From positions 4,650,001 to 4,714,000 of the forward strand of contig OW818684.1 of NCBI GenBank assembly GCA_942493135.1: a stretch of DNA of 64,000 nt, read 5' to 3'. The notes under the pieces were generated by a model. That model saw only the letters and a list, made by a program, of their open reading frames with translations. It ran no database searches and had not been told where the DNA came from. This document shows positions 32,738 to 41,986 of this stretch, one piece after another. The position numbers and the translations under genes were made by a program. Numbering within the stretch: the first letter of the stretch is position 1; each line of letters opens with the position of its first letter. The stretch is from Planctellipticum sp942493135 (GTDB lineage Bacteria; Planctomycetota; Planctomycetia; Planctomycetales; Planctomycetaceae).

Positions 32738-34042
32738 ATGATGACTGACGACCGATTCCAACAGCGGTTGGCCGCACTGGCATGCAGCCTAGTCCTTGCT
32801 GGCGTGACGGGCTTGCCGTCGGCCCTGGCGCAGCAGGGGGACCTGGCAACGGGGAACTCCGTCGAGCAGGTCGACCCGTTCAGCCCGCCTCGGCCGCCGG
32901 CTCCGGCGCTACCGGAAAGCTCCCGCGTTCCAGCTCCGTCAGTTCCCGTGCGGGAACCGGTGGTGCAGTCGCCGCGCACTGTCAGCCTGGCCACTGGCCG
33001 GGGTGAGCGGGTCTCGGTCACTCCGACGCGACTCACAGCCGAGCAACAGCGGACGGTGGAATTCGCCGGCCGCGTGGTGCGGGAACTGTCCGAGCAGTCA
33101 CTCGACTCATATCGTCGGGGGCTTCTGCCCCTGGAAGATTTCGCGGAGATGCAGAGCGCCACAGTGTCTCTGGCTCGTTCTGTCAGCCGGCTGACGGGGC
33201 GAGATCGAGACCTTGGGGCCACCCTCGAACGGCACGCTCGACAGACGGCCTCGGCCGCTGAGGACCTGCGCGATATTCGGCAGCCGGGAGCCTGGAATTA
33301 TGACGCCGACCGGACGCTCACCGACCTCCTCTCGCTGGATGCTCGCCGGAGCTTGGCTGAGTTTCGCGGTGATCGCCGGGGAGTCGAGGCGGCTCTCGGA
33401 CAGCGCAGCCAATTGGCCCGCGAGAACTGGGAATTGCGCAAAGAGTATCTGGAAGCCGGAATGTCCGACTTTTTCCAACTCGCCCAGGCGGCTGAGCTGG
33501 CGACGGCTCCACAGTCGAGCTCCTCTGGCAAGCCTTCCGCTGAAACAGTCGCTGGCTGGGAAGCCTTCCGGCCGCAGCTGGCGGAAGCCGTTCAAGGAGT
33601 TGAGCGGCTCGGCACTGCAGCGGAAACACTGAACGGCGGGGGGCTGGGGCGAGCGGATCAGGTGGCGCTGGCCCGATTCTCTCTCGCTTCGCTGGACTGC
33701 CGACTGGCGGTCGCTCGCGAAGACGCCTCGGCGGCACGGTCCGCGATGCAGTCGGCACTCGATGCGTCGCGCGAAGCCTTTTCGCTGCAGGCAGACTACC
33801 AGACACGCGGGACCGCGACGATCTACGATCTGGCGCGAACTCTTCGGATGCGGTCCGATTTGCTCAGCGAACCCGGCATTCGGCCGGCCGAATCGTTGCA
33901 GCGGGAACTGTCAGGCGACTTACGATCAGTCGCCAGACTGGCGGATCAGACGGCCGATGACCGCGGTCGACGGAGTGCCGACGTCTCCTTTGTGCAGGCG
34001 ATTGCCGCCCAGGACAGCATTCGCGGTTGGTTGAAGGACTGA
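32738..34042 (+). CDS. secreted alpha-helical protein, unknown function
   Basis: A 434-residue protein with a signal peptide (residues ~10-32, ending ALAQ-QG), a Pro-rich linker (residues ~45-75) and then about 350 residues of predicted helices rich in Ala, Arg, Glu and Leu with no cysteines. A long helical bundle or periplasmic coiled coil is likely; the outer-membrane efflux (TolC) family is a weak alternative because of the paired helical halves. The ATG at 32738 follows AGAGGG. It stands alone, upstream of rplM. Confidence 0.6.
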   Translation: MMTDDRFQQRLAALACSLVLAGVTGLPSALAQQGDLATGNSVEQVDPFSPPRPPAPALPESSRVPAPSVPVREPVVQSPRTVSLATGRGERVSVTPTRLTAEQQRTVEFAGRVVRELSEQSLDSYRRGLLPLEDFAEMQSATVSLARSVSRLTGRDRDLGATLERHARQTASAAEDLRDIRQPGAWNYDADRTLTDLLSLDARRSLAEFRGDRRGVEAALGQRSQLARENWELRKEYLEAGMSDFFQLAQAAELATAPQSSSSGKPSAETVAGWEAFRPQLAEAVQGVERLGTAAETLNGGGLGRADQVALARFSLASLDCRLAVAREDASAARSAMQSALDASREAFSLQADYQTRGTATIYDLARTLRMRSDLLSEPGIRPAESLQRELSGDLRSVARLADQTADDRGRRSADVSFVQAIAAQDSIRGWLKD

Positions 34043-34264
34043 TGATTTTGGCCTGGGTCCATGCTCGGCGAAGAATTTCCGCCGCGCAGTTGAACGGTCC
34101 GGGCGGAGTCGATATCCTCTCCGATTCGCATTCGGCCCACGTTGCGCTCCGTGCACGTGTCTATGCCGTGATGCCGCTTTCGGGTAAAACCGCCCCGGCG
34201 TTCGCACGAAGTGCTTTCGTGACAGCAAGTTGGGGTGTTGAGAGTCAGACAGAAGGTCGTTGCA

Positions 34265-34762
34265 GTGACATCCCAGCAGACCAGCTTCGTGAAGCCGGCC
34301 GATATCAAGCCGCAGTGGTTCGTGGTGGACGCCGAAGATCAGATCGTCGGTCGTCTGGCGACTAAGCTCGCGACCGTTCTGATGGGCAAACACAAGCCCG
34401 AGTACACGCCGTATGTCGACACCGGCGATTACATCGTCGTGATCAACGCCGACAAGGTGCGGTTTTCCGGCAGTCCGATGGTCCACAAGGATCACCCGGC
34501 CTTCACGGACAAGATGGCGAAGAAGAAATACAAGTGGTATACCGGCTGGGCGGGCGGTGGTCGCGAGATCACCGCAATCAAGCTGTGGGAGAAGCGTCCT
34601 GAGGACATTCTGCTCAAGGCCGTCAAGCGGATGATGCCCAAGAATGCGCTGGCTCGGCACATGCTGGACAAGCTGAAGCTGTACTCTGGGACGGTGCATC
34701 CGCATCAGGCCCAGCAGCCGCAGCCGATGCCTGCGCATCTGATGCCGGCCGTCCGCGAGTAG
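34265..34762 (+). CDS. rplM: 50S ribosomal protein L13
   Basis: A 165-residue protein, about 20 longer than E. coli L13 because of a short C-terminal extension rich in Gln/Pro/His. QWFVVDAEDQIVGRLATKLA, LMGKHKPEYTPYVDTGD and VKRMMPKNALARHMLDKLKL are conserved. I chose GTG 34265 because AGAAGG lies about 9 bases upstream and the protein then starts near the usual position. It is upstream of rpsI, the standard bacterial pair. Confidence 0.95.
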   Translation: MTSQQTSFVKPADIKPQWFVVDAEDQIVGRLATKLATVLMGKHKPEYTPYVDTGDYIVVINADKVRFSGSPMVHKDHPAFTDKMAKKKYKWYTGWAGGGREITAIKLWEKRPEDILLKAVKRMMPKNALARHMLDKLKLYSGTVHPHQAQQPQPMPAHLMPAVRE

Positions 34763-34815
34763 CACCTGCCGCGGTCCGCCAGACTGATATTGGTTTCCAG
34801 TCACCGAAATCTCCG

Positions 34816-35373
34816 ATGAGCGATGTCATGAGCGACGAGATCACAACTTCTCCGGAAGCGACTCCGGCCTCTCCGGAAGTCACGGCAAGCGCCGCTTCGG
34901 AGCTTACGTTTTCCGGCGCCGACCAGCCCCTGGCTGCGGACGCTCCCGCCCCGGCGCCCGTGATTCATCGCGGCAAGCTGGACCGCTTCGGCGTGGCGAT
35001 GGGAACTGGCCGCCGCAAGACCGCGGTCGCCCGTGTCCGCCTGCGTCCGGGCAACGGCAAGTTCGAAGTCAACGGTCGCGAGCTAGGTGAGTTTTTCTGC
35101 ATCGAACGCGACCGGCTGACGGTGGAAGCGCCGCTGCGGGCGACCGACAAGCTCGGTCAGGTCGATGTCTGGGTCCGCGTGCATGGCGGCGGCACGACCG
35201 GCCAGGCCGGTGCGATTGTTCTGGGCATCGCTCGTGCTCTCGAAGCCCTGCACCCGAGCCTGCACCCGACGCTGAGCGAAGGGTCGTTCCTGACCCGCGA
35301 CAGCCGTATGGTTGAGCGTAAGAAGTACGGCTTCAAGAAGGCCCGCCGCAGCTTCCAGTTCTCGAAGCGCTAA
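34816..35373 (+). CDS. rpsI: 30S ribosomal protein S9 with N-terminal extension
   Basis: A 185-residue protein. Residues ~58-185 are canonical S9: GTGRRKTAVARVRLRPGNG, the HGGGTTGQAGAIVLGIARAL core, and the C-terminal KKYGFKKARRSFQFSKR that reaches the P site. The first ~57 residues are a low-complexity Ala/Pro/Glu/Thr extension not found in E. coli S9. It is followed by a clear terminator. Confidence 0.95.
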   Translation: MSDVMSDEITTSPEATPASPEVTASAASELTFSGADQPLAADAPAPAPVIHRGKLDRFGVAMGTGRRKTAVARVRLRPGNGKFEVNGRELGEFFCIERDRLTVEAPLRATDKLGQVDVWVRVHGGGTTGQAGAIVLGIARALEALHPSLHPTLSEGSFLTRDSRMVERKKYGFKKARRSFQFSKR

Positions 35374-35428
35374 TTCCCCGAGCCGATCGCAGCCGGTTCC
35401 GCCGGCTGTCGAGAGGATACGAGTATCC

Positions 35429-35464
35429 AAGCCCCGTCGGAATTTTCCGCACGGGGCTTTTTCC
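35429..35464 (+). terminator. rho-independent terminator after rplM-rpsI
   Basis: AAGCCCCGT (35429-35437) pairs with ACGGGGCTT (35451-35459), with an inner CGGAA/TTCCG stem. TTTTTCC follows. Confidence 0.85.
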
Positions 35465-35558
35465 TTGGTTTCGAGAGGGCTCGGCAGCGGTCCGCGACCG
35501 CGTGTGCGAGCTTTCTGACGGCGATAGCGGCCACCCGTCCCCCCGGGAGAGGCGTCGG

Positions 35559-36920
35559 ATGTACAACCCGTTGCTGCAACCGGACCTGAAGCTGATGCTT
35601 CAGGAGGACGACGACCTGGGCCTGCGCGAGTTCTGCAACGTGCTGTACCCGGTCGTGGTGGCCGAGGTGCTGGATGGGATGGAGCCGGACGACGTCTGGC
35701 GGGTCTTGAACGCCTGCGACGTCCACCGTCGGGCGGAAATCTTCGAGTTCATCGCTCCTCATCAGCAGATGGATCTGGTCGAGTCGGTCGACAAGAAGGA
35801 TCTCTCCCGGCTGATTGAGGCGATGGCCCCGGACGATCGCGTCGACCTGCTGGAAAATATGCCCGAGGAGCAGGTGGAAGCGCTGCTGCCGCTGGTCGCC
35901 CAGGCGGAACGGGACGACATCCGGCGGCTGCTGTCGTACCCGGAGGATTCCGCCGGCTCGATCATGACGACCGAGTACGCGTCGCTACCGGAAGAAATCA
36001 CGGTTCGGGAAGCCCTCGACCGGCTGCGTCAGCAGGCGCCCAATCGCGAAACGATCTACTACGTCTACGTGCTCGACGAGAAACGCCGGCTCGATGGCGT
36101 GATTACGTTGCGGCAGTTAATTCTGGCCCGGCCGACGGTGGTCCTGGTCGACCTGATGCGTCGCAATCCCGTCGTGGTGCACGTCGAGGACGACAAGGTC
36201 GAGGCGGCCCGGCAGCTCGCGCGGTTCGACCTGCTGGCTCTGCCGGTGGTCGATGACCAGAACCGGCTCGTCGGCATGATCACGCACGACGACGTGCTCG
36301 ACGTCGTGCAGGAAGAGGCCGACGAAGATGCGTATCGCCAGTCGGCGATCCAGCCCCTCGAGCACAGCTACTTCGACACGCCGCTGCTCGAAATCGCCTG
36401 GAAGCGCGGCATCTGGCTGATGCTGCTGGCGTTCTTTGCGCTGTTGACGGCCGGCATCCAGGACCTGTTCGACGGCGTGACGGAAGGGCACAAGTTTCTG
36501 GCGCTGTTCCTGCCGCTCGTCCTGGCCAGCGGCGGCAACACGGGATCTCAGTCGGCCACGCTGGTCATTCGCGCCATCGCCGTCGCCGTGATGGACCGTC
36601 ACGCCCGATTTCAGCTCGCCCGCCGCGAGTTTCTGACGGGTCTGATGCTGGGGAGCTGCCTGGCGCTGTTTTCGTTCGTGTCGATCCACTGGATCTTCGG
36701 CCAGACCGTCATGGAATCCGCCGTGGTGGCGGCGACGATCGGTATGGTGGTGACGATGGGGACGCTGACCGGATCGATGCTGCCGCTGGTCTTCAAGCAC
36801 ATCGGGATGGATCCCGCGATCATGTCGAATCCCCTGATCGCGGCCCTGAGCGATATGCTGGGAGTGGTGATCTACTACACGATCGCTTCGCTGGTGCTGG
36901 ACCACATTCTGGTGGGATAG
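35559..36920 (+). CDS. mgtE: MgtE magnesium transporter
   Basis: A 453-residue protein of full length. The order is an N-terminal acidic helical domain (DVWRVLNACDVHRRAEIFE through PEEQVEALLPLV), a hinge (YPEDSAGSIMTTEY), two CBS domains (about residues 140-265) and five TM helices. The pore signature is LPLVLASGGNTGSQSATLVIR. The cytosolic domains sense Mg2+ and close the channel. GGGAGAGG precedes the ATG. I see no M-box-type leader of sufficient length, since the rpsI terminator lies only ~95 bases upstream. Confidence 0.95.
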   Translation: MYNPLLQPDLKLMLQEDDDLGLREFCNVLYPVVVAEVLDGMEPDDVWRVLNACDVHRRAEIFEFIAPHQQMDLVESVDKKDLSRLIEAMAPDDRVDLLENMPEEQVEALLPLVAQAERDDIRRLLSYPEDSAGSIMTTEYASLPEEITVREALDRLRQQAPNRETIYYVYVLDEKRRLDGVITLRQLILARPTVVLVDLMRRNPVVVHVEDDKVEAARQLARFDLLALPVVDDQNRLVGMITHDDVLDVVQEEADEDAYRQSAIQPLEHSYFDTPLLEIAWKRGIWLMLLAFFALLTAGIQDLFDGVTEGHKFLALFLPLVLASGGNTGSQSATLVIRAIAVAVMDRHARFQLARREFLTGLMLGSCLALFSFVSIHWIFGQTVMESAVVAATIGMVVTMGTLTGSMLPLVFKHIGMDPAIMSNPLIAALSDMLGVVIYYTIASLVLDHILVG

Positions 36921-36923
36921 CGA

Positions 36924-36960
36924 TTGAAGCACGAAATCCGAAACTCGAAATCCGAAAAAG
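36924..36960. repeat. dispersed repeat: CGAAATCCGAAA units
   Basis: GAAGCACGAAATCCGAAACT followed by CGAAATCCGAAA matches the copy at 16245-16290. Confidence 0.55.
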
Positions 36961-36994
36961 CTCCAAATCACAAACACCGAACCTCAAGCGAACC

Positions 36995-38011
36995 GTGCTT
37001 CCTGAGATTCCCGATCTGCGTCGGTGTCTGGCGGAGCTGATCCGGCAGGTTCCTCGTGGCGCTGTAACGACGTTTGGCGACCTGGCGGAAGGGGTCGGGG
37101 ACATAGCTGCCGCTCGCTGGGTGGCCACGGTGCTGGCAGAGTCTCCTGCGGAACTTCCCTGGCAGCGTGTGATTCTACGGACCGGTCGCTGGCCCGGGCG
37201 TGACCCATCTCGGCACGAATTGCAGCGGACGCTCCTGGCTGCCGAGGGAGTCCTCGGAGACGAAACAGGCGTTTCGCTTGGCGTCCCCCGATTTACCGCG
37301 TTTTCCGGGCCACGTCCGCTGGCTCTGCTGAGCGAGTGGCAGCGGAAATCGGCACTCCGCGTCGACCGGTCGCCGCTGCTCCGGCGGCCTGGGACGCTTG
37401 CGGGGCTGGACCTTTCATACGCCACTCCCGAGCTGGCAGTCGCCGCCTGGGTGCAGTCTCCCCGCAGCGTTCCCCGGCAACAGATCGAGCTGACGATTTC
37501 TGCTCCGGTGACATTTCCTTACATCACCGGCTACCTGACGTTTCGGGAGCTGCCCGTGCTGCTGGAACTGGTCCGTGCCGCCGAGCGCGAAGGGCTGACG
37601 GCGGATGTGCTGCTGGTCGACGGCAGCGGCGTCCTGCACCCGCGACGGGCGGGGATCGCGACGGCTCTGGGAGTTCTCACGGGACGGCCGACGATCGGCG
37701 TCACCAAGCACCACTTGTGTGGAAAGTTTGAGTCGGCCCGGGATGATGTCGTCGCCTGGTTTGAACAGGACGGCGAACGGCTCGGGGTACGGCTGCAGCC
37801 GCCCGGGCGCAAGGCTCCGCTGTATGTCTCCGTCGGCCACGGGCTGTCGCTGGAACAGGCGGTCGAACTGGTCGAGGAATCGCTCGACGACGGCGGTCAG
37901 CCGAGGCTGATTCGCGCCGCCGACGGCATCAGTCGGGCCGCGGCCAGAGTGCTGAGCCGCCAGGCTGGCGGCTACGCCGGAGGAACCTCGGCGACGACAT
38001 CTGCGGACTGA
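36995..38011 (+). CDS. alkyltransferase-like (ATL) / endonuclease V fusion
   Basis: A 338-residue protein. Residues 1-95 match the DNA-binding domain of O6-alkylguanine transferases (GAVTTFGDLA, AARWVATVLAESP), but the active-site PCHRV is PWQRV (55-59). Trp56 in place of Cys is the mark of non-enzymatic ATL proteins that flip alkylated guanines. Residues ~115-330 are endonuclease V, which nicks near deoxyinosine, with Asp139 (GLDLSY), Glu185 (TFRELP), Asp209 (LVDGSG) and the PYITGYLTFRE wedge. A two-domain AGT-EndoV protein with an active AGT is known from Ferroplasma; here the AGT half is ATL. The GTG start is uncertain. Confidence 0.88.
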   Translation: MLPEIPDLRRCLAELIRQVPRGAVTTFGDLAEGVGDIAAARWVATVLAESPAELPWQRVILRTGRWPGRDPSRHELQRTLLAAEGVLGDETGVSLGVPRFTAFSGPRPLALLSEWQRKSALRVDRSPLLRRPGTLAGLDLSYATPELAVAAWVQSPRSVPRQQIELTISAPVTFPYITGYLTFRELPVLLELVRAAEREGLTADVLLVDGSGVLHPRRAGIATALGVLTGRPTIGVTKHHLCGKFESARDDVVAWFEQDGERLGVRLQPPGRKAPLYVSVGHGLSLEQAVELVEESLDDGGQPRLIRAADGISRAAARVLSRQAGGYAGGTSATTSAD

Positions 38012-39060
38012 TTTTCGACGGTCGCTTCGACGTCGGCAATCTTCAGGCCCGTCGTATTGAAGTACCACAGGCCGATCAGGGTGACCGGGATGTACTGGAT
38101 CATGTGGTAGTAGATCGACGCGGCAAAGACGGCGGTTTCGTCTTTCGTGAAGAACTTCAGAACGGCCATGAAGCAGAGCTGGATCACGCCGAAGTAGCCG
38201 GGCGAGGAGGGCACCGTGACGCCGAACGCAGTGACGCCGAGCACGATGCAGGAGACGAGCGGATCGACGTGGATCCCGAAACTCCACAGGCAGAGATGGA
38301 CCGTCAGACCGTTAAGGAGCCATTGCGCCTGGGACGTCCCCAGAATTCCCGCCAGCAGCCGGACGTCTTTCAGCGACGCAAGCCCCTCCGCTCCGCTTTC
38401 GAGCATCCCGGCGATCTTCTTCTTCAGCCCGGCGGGCAGAAAGGGAATCCACTCCATGGCGGCTTCGAAAAGTCGCACGAACGGCCGAGTCCAGAGGACG
38501 AACGCCAGTCCGCCGAGAACGCAGCCGCCGGCTGCAACTCCAAAAACCACCGCCGACTGACGGATCGAGGGGTCCAACCCGTGCACGAAGATCAGTCCGA
38601 CGCCCAGGATCAACAGGATGGCGACGACGTCGAAGACTCGTTCCAGTACGACGGTCGAAAGGACGGCGGTCTGCGGCGCCTTCGACTGCCGCGAGAAGAT
38701 GAAGACCCGCACCAGGTCTCCGAGATGTGCCGGCAGCAGGTTGTTAAAGGCGAAGCCGATCATCGTCGGGGGGAGCAGGTCGCGGCGGACGTGATAGTCG
38801 CCGACCGGCCGGAGGAGCAGCCGCCAACGCCAGGCTTTCAGCCAGTAGAACGCGACCCAGGCCAGGAGAATGGGAATCGCCGTAATGTAGTTGGCGTCGG
38901 CGAAGGCTCCCCCTAGCTTCGACAGGGCGTCCTTCTCCTTGAGGATGTCCCGAGCGGCCCACCAGAGGCAGGCGGCGGAGACGAGAACCCCCAGGGCCAG
39001 GTGGACGCCTTTGTGGCGATGCAGCGGAGTGCGCGATCCCGACACAGTCTCAGTCCTCAT
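37972..39060 (-). CDS. UPF0104/lysylphosphatidylglycerol-synthase-TM-like membrane protein
   Basis: A 362-residue protein with about eight TM segments. The family marks LLPAHLGDLVRVFIFSRQSK and TVVLERVFDVVAILLILG are followed later by VTVPSSPGYFGVIQLCFMAVL, the three conserved blocks of the AglD/YbhN/MprF-N family (flippase-like). The ATG at 39060 is preferred to a TTG two codons upstream. Its 3' end overlaps the 3' end of the converging ATL-EndoV gene by 40 bases. Its cargo is likely a lipid, unknown here. Confidence 0.85.
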   Translation of the reverse strand: MRTETVSGSRTPLHRHKGVHLALGVLVSAACLWWAARDILKEKDALSKLGGAFADANYITAIPILLAWVAFYWLKAWRWRLLLRPVGDYHVRRDLLPPTMIGFAFNNLLPAHLGDLVRVFIFSRQSKAPQTAVLSTVVLERVFDVVAILLILGVGLIFVHGLDPSIRQSAVVFGVAAGGCVLGGLAFVLWTRPFVRLFEAAMEWIPFLPAGLKKKIAGMLESGAEGLASLKDVRLLAGILGTSQAQWLLNGLTVHLCLWSFGIHVDPLVSCIVLGVTAFGVTVPSSPGYFGVIQLCFMAVLKFFTKDETAVFAASIYYHMIQYIPVTLIGLWYFNTTGLKIADVEATVENQSADVVAEVPPA

Positions 39061-39141
39061 CGACAACGTTCTCGTTCCTGACGATCCGCAGCGGCGCGGC
39101 GACGAAGACTATCGCATTCCAGGATTCGTCGGGAGGCCGGG

Positions 39142-39636
39142 TTACGGCTTCACGCCGGCGATCCTGTGCACGGCAGACCACTCTTCGGGGGTGACCGGCT
39201 GAATCGACAGTCGCATCCCCCGTTTCATGACGAGCATTCCAGTCGCGACCGAGTCGGCGGCCAGTTGCTCGCGAGTCACTGGCTCCGGAAACCGCTTGAG
39301 GAGTTTCACGTCGACCATGATCCACCGGGGAGCGTCGGTTTTTGAGCCTGGATCGAAGTATTTGCTCTTCGGATCGAACTGCGTGAAATCCGGATAGCCC
39401 GCCCTGACCACGGTCATCGTGCCGACGATTCCCAGCGGTTCTTCGCGGCTGTAGTAGAACAAGACACGGTCGCCGACCTGGACGTCGTCCCGCAGGAAGT
39501 TCCGCGCCTGGTAGTTCCGTACGCCGTCCCAGGGGGCGGTCTGCTCCGCCGCGGCCTCCAGGTGTTCGATCGAAAACGCCGAGGGCTCGGACTTGAACAG
39601 CCAGTAACGCCGGGATGAAGCAGCGCGGGGCGGCAT
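39142..39636 (-). CDS. EVE-domain protein
   Basis: A 164-residue protein. YWLFKSEPSAFSIEHLEAAA, WDGVRNYQARNFLRDDVQVGD and RVLFYYSREEPLGIVG are the diagnostic EVE blocks. EVE domains are PUA-like and are thought to bind modified bases in DNA or RNA. Length and order are normal for the stand-alone form. It lies downstream of the small cytochrome gene, separated by a hairpin. Confidence 0.9.
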   Translation of the reverse strand: MPPRAASSRRYWLFKSEPSAFSIEHLEAAAEQTAPWDGVRNYQARNFLRDDVQVGDRVLFYYSREEPLGIVGTMTVVRAGYPDFTQFDPKSKYFDPGSKTDAPRWIMVDVKLLKRFPEPVTREQLAADSVATGMLVMKRGMRLSIQPVTPEEWSAVHRIAGVKP

Positions 39637-39668
39637 TGGCGATCCTCGGGGCGACAGCAGTCAACGAA

Positions 39669-39700
39669 GCGGGGCCGCCGAAAACAATCGACGGCCCCGC
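39669..39700 (-). terminator. terminator of the small cytochrome gene
   Basis: GCGGGGCCG (39669-39677) pairs with CGGCCCCGC (39692-39700). It lies between the cytochrome stop and the EVE start. Confidence 0.55.
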
Positions 39701-39729
39701 GGCTCAATCTCGTTCTGAACAAGTCGGCG

Positions 39730-40092
39730 TTATTCCGGGCTCTTGCCCGGGAGCTTGCCTTCCTTGAGGAGATCGCCGAAGGTCTTGCCTTCGGTCTTGC
39801 TCTTCTCTTCTTCGATCTTCTTCAGCGCCTTCTTGATGACTTCGGCGTCCTTGACGTTCTTGGCGTCCAGGGCCTTGCCCATCGCGGTGCCGTAGTCGTT
39901 CTTGTTCGTCTTCTTCTCGCCGTAGTGGCAGATGCCGCACTTGACCTTGTCGGCTTCGCCTTCGAGCTTCTCGTAGACCGCCTTGAACTCTTTCAAGTAA
40001 GCCGGGCGGGCCTGGGCGTCACCCGAGGCGACAACCATCAACACTCCGGCCAGCGACAGTCCGCAAGCCACCCAAGTCAGATTCTTCTGCAT
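39730..40092 (-). CDS. small secreted c-type cytochrome (one CxxCH)
   Basis: A 120-residue protein. A signal peptide (residues 1-28, ending AQA-RP) is followed by one heme site, CGICH. The rest is very rich in Lys/Glu (KKIEEEKSKTEGKTFGDLLK). GGAGG precedes ATG 40092. The heme region lacks the usual Met-ligand context, so its redox class is unclear; it may be a periplasmic electron shuttle. Confidence 0.75.
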   Translation of the reverse strand: MQKNLTWVACGLSLAGVLMVVASGDAQARPAYLKEFKAVYEKLEGEADKVKCGICHYGEKKTNKNDYGTAMGKALDAKNVKDAEVIKKALKKIEEEKSKTEGKTFGDLLKEGKLPGKSPE

Positions 40093-40684
40093 TCCGAATT
40101 TCCTCCAAGACCATCTGCTGCCAGACGACGGTGCGGCCCGAGTTTCAGTCGTCAATCATCCAGTCTCACCGGCGAAGCGAATTCCCCCGACGCCGTACGA
40201 CACCGTCTACCGAGTTGCCCATTAGACTGGGGCTCGCGGTGCAGTGTCAACTCCGATCAACGACGGCCAATGCAAGTCGAAAGTTCCTGTGAAGATTCAA
40301 CTTTGGGAGAGACCCGCCATCAGACTGGACATTCTGGAAGCACGTCTGGCCGTCGGGCCGCAAGCCGTGAGCAGACGCACGTGTGCTTCCGGGGAATCCA
40401 CAAACAGCAAATCGCGGTCCGCTGCCAGAGGAATCTGCGGACCGCGATCGACGAGCCGAGATTGCCAGCCGCCGCGTTAATCCAGGGTGTTCACGCATTT
40501 TGTAGCGGGGGAGTTTGCGGTCTTCCTGTTGCTGCCTGTGGTGAAATTGACAACAAAATCCCCCGCCCTCCTCGGAAGACTCTCGTGGCTCACCGATCAT
40601 GTCCGGCTTTGCGAACTGCCTGCCACGGGGCTAAAGTCAGATCCCCTGCACCATCGAACGGCCCCGCTGCTTGGAAAGGCTCCG
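40093..40684. other. intergenic region between divergent genes
   Basis: The sulfatase frame is open from 40487, but its translation before 40685 looks random and lacks a signal peptide. I see no separate gene, RNA or repeat here. Confidence 0.4.
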
Positions 40685-41953
40685 ATGCCCCCACTCTTCC
40701 GAATTTTCCTGCTCGGCGTCGGTGTGGCAGTCATAACGAGCGTCGGCACGGCCGCCGAAGCCCCACCCAACGTCCTGCTGCTGCTCGGGGATGACCAGGG
40801 GTGGAATGACTTCGGGTTCATGGGGCATCCGGACATCAGAACGCCCCATCTGGATGCGCTGGCCGCTCAAGGAGCGGTGTTTTCCCGAGGTTATGTGCCG
40901 TCCAGTTTGTGTCGGCCGAGCCTTGCGACTTTGATGACCGGGCGCTATCCCCACGAGCACAAGATCAGCGGGAACGATCCTCCAAAGGGGACTCCCCGTG
41001 AAGCGATGCTGCAGCACATTCAGCGCGAGCCGACAATTCCGAAGCTGCTGGCGAAACGGGGCTACGTGAGCCTGCAGACCGGCAAATGGTGGGAAGGGGC
41101 GCCGGCCCTCGCCGGATTCACGGCAGGGATGACGCACGGCGACCCCGCTCGCGGCGGGCGACACGGCGACCTAGGACTCAAGATCGGTCGCGAGACGCTT
41201 CAGCCGGTCTACGACTTCATCGAAGGCCGCAAGAACCAGCCGTTCTTCATCTGGTACGCCCCGATGATGCCCCACACCCCTCACAATCCGCCAGAACGTC
41301 TGCTGGCGAAGTATCGCAGCCCCGATAGGCCGATCACCGTCGCCCGATACCACGCCATGTGCGAATGGTTCGACGAGACCATCGGCGAGCTGCTGGGCTA
41401 CCTGGACCGGAAGCAACTGTCGGACAACACTCTGGTCGTATTCGTGACCGACAACGGCTGGATTCAGGACACACAGAAACAAGTCTACGCTCCGCGCAGC
41501 AAGCGTTCTCCCAACGAAGGAGGAATCAGTACGCCGATCATCCTCCGCTGGCCGGGGCACATCGCGCCGGGGAAGTATGACGCCCTGGCGTCATCGATTG
41601 ATCTGGCACCGACGATTCTGGCGGCGGCGGGGGCCGAGGTTCCCGCGGAACTGCCCGGCCTAAATCTCCTGCCCATCATTCAGGCAGGGGGAAAGTCGCC
41701 GCGAAACCAGCTCTTCGGCGAGATTTTCGACCACGATGTCGCCGACATCGACCGGCCTGCCGCGAGTCTGCAATATCGCTGGACGATTCAGGATCAGTGG
41801 AAGCTGATTCTGCCAGCCGCGGCCGGAGCCAGTCCGGAACTGTACGATCTGTCGGCCGATCCGATAGAAGATCACGATCTGGCGATGGCGCAGCCGGAGC
41901 GGGTTCGAAAACTGACGGCGGACATCGACCAGTGGTGGAGCGCCCGCGAGTAA
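40685..41953 (+). CDS. secreted sulfatase (type I, formylglycine)
   Basis: A 422-residue protein with a signal peptide (residues 1-24, ending TAA-EAP). The sulfatase signature is SSLCRPSLATLMTGRYPHEH, with Cys76 as the residue converted to formylglycine by a maturase. DDQGW (Asp36/37) and VFVTDNGW supply metal ligands. It resembles arylsulfatase A-type enzymes that release sulfate from polysaccharides, a class expanded in planctomycetes. No maturase is in the window. The ATG at 40685 gives the signal peptide. Confidence 0.9.
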   Translation: MPPLFRIFLLGVGVAVITSVGTAAEAPPNVLLLLGDDQGWNDFGFMGHPDIRTPHLDALAAQGAVFSRGYVPSSLCRPSLATLMTGRYPHEHKISGNDPPKGTPREAMLQHIQREPTIPKLLAKRGYVSLQTGKWWEGAPALAGFTAGMTHGDPARGGRHGDLGLKIGRETLQPVYDFIEGRKNQPFFIWYAPMMPHTPHNPPERLLAKYRSPDRPITVARYHAMCEWFDETIGELLGYLDRKQLSDNTLVVFVTDNGWIQDTQKQVYAPRSKRSPNEGGISTPIILRWPGHIAPGKYDALASSIDLAPTILAAAGAEVPAELPGLNLLPIIQAGGKSPRNQLFGEIFDHDVADIDRPAASLQYRWTIQDQWKLILPAAAGASPELYDLSADPIEDHDLAMAQPERVRKLTADIDQWWSARE

Positions 41954-41986
41954 ATTCGACGGAGCGGCAAGGAGTCAGGAGGGGAC

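Noticed and set aside
35465..35558. M-box-type Mg2+ riboswitch before mgtE
   Set aside because: Only about 95 bases separate the rpsI terminator from the mgtE start, too short for an M-box, and no matching structure is visible.
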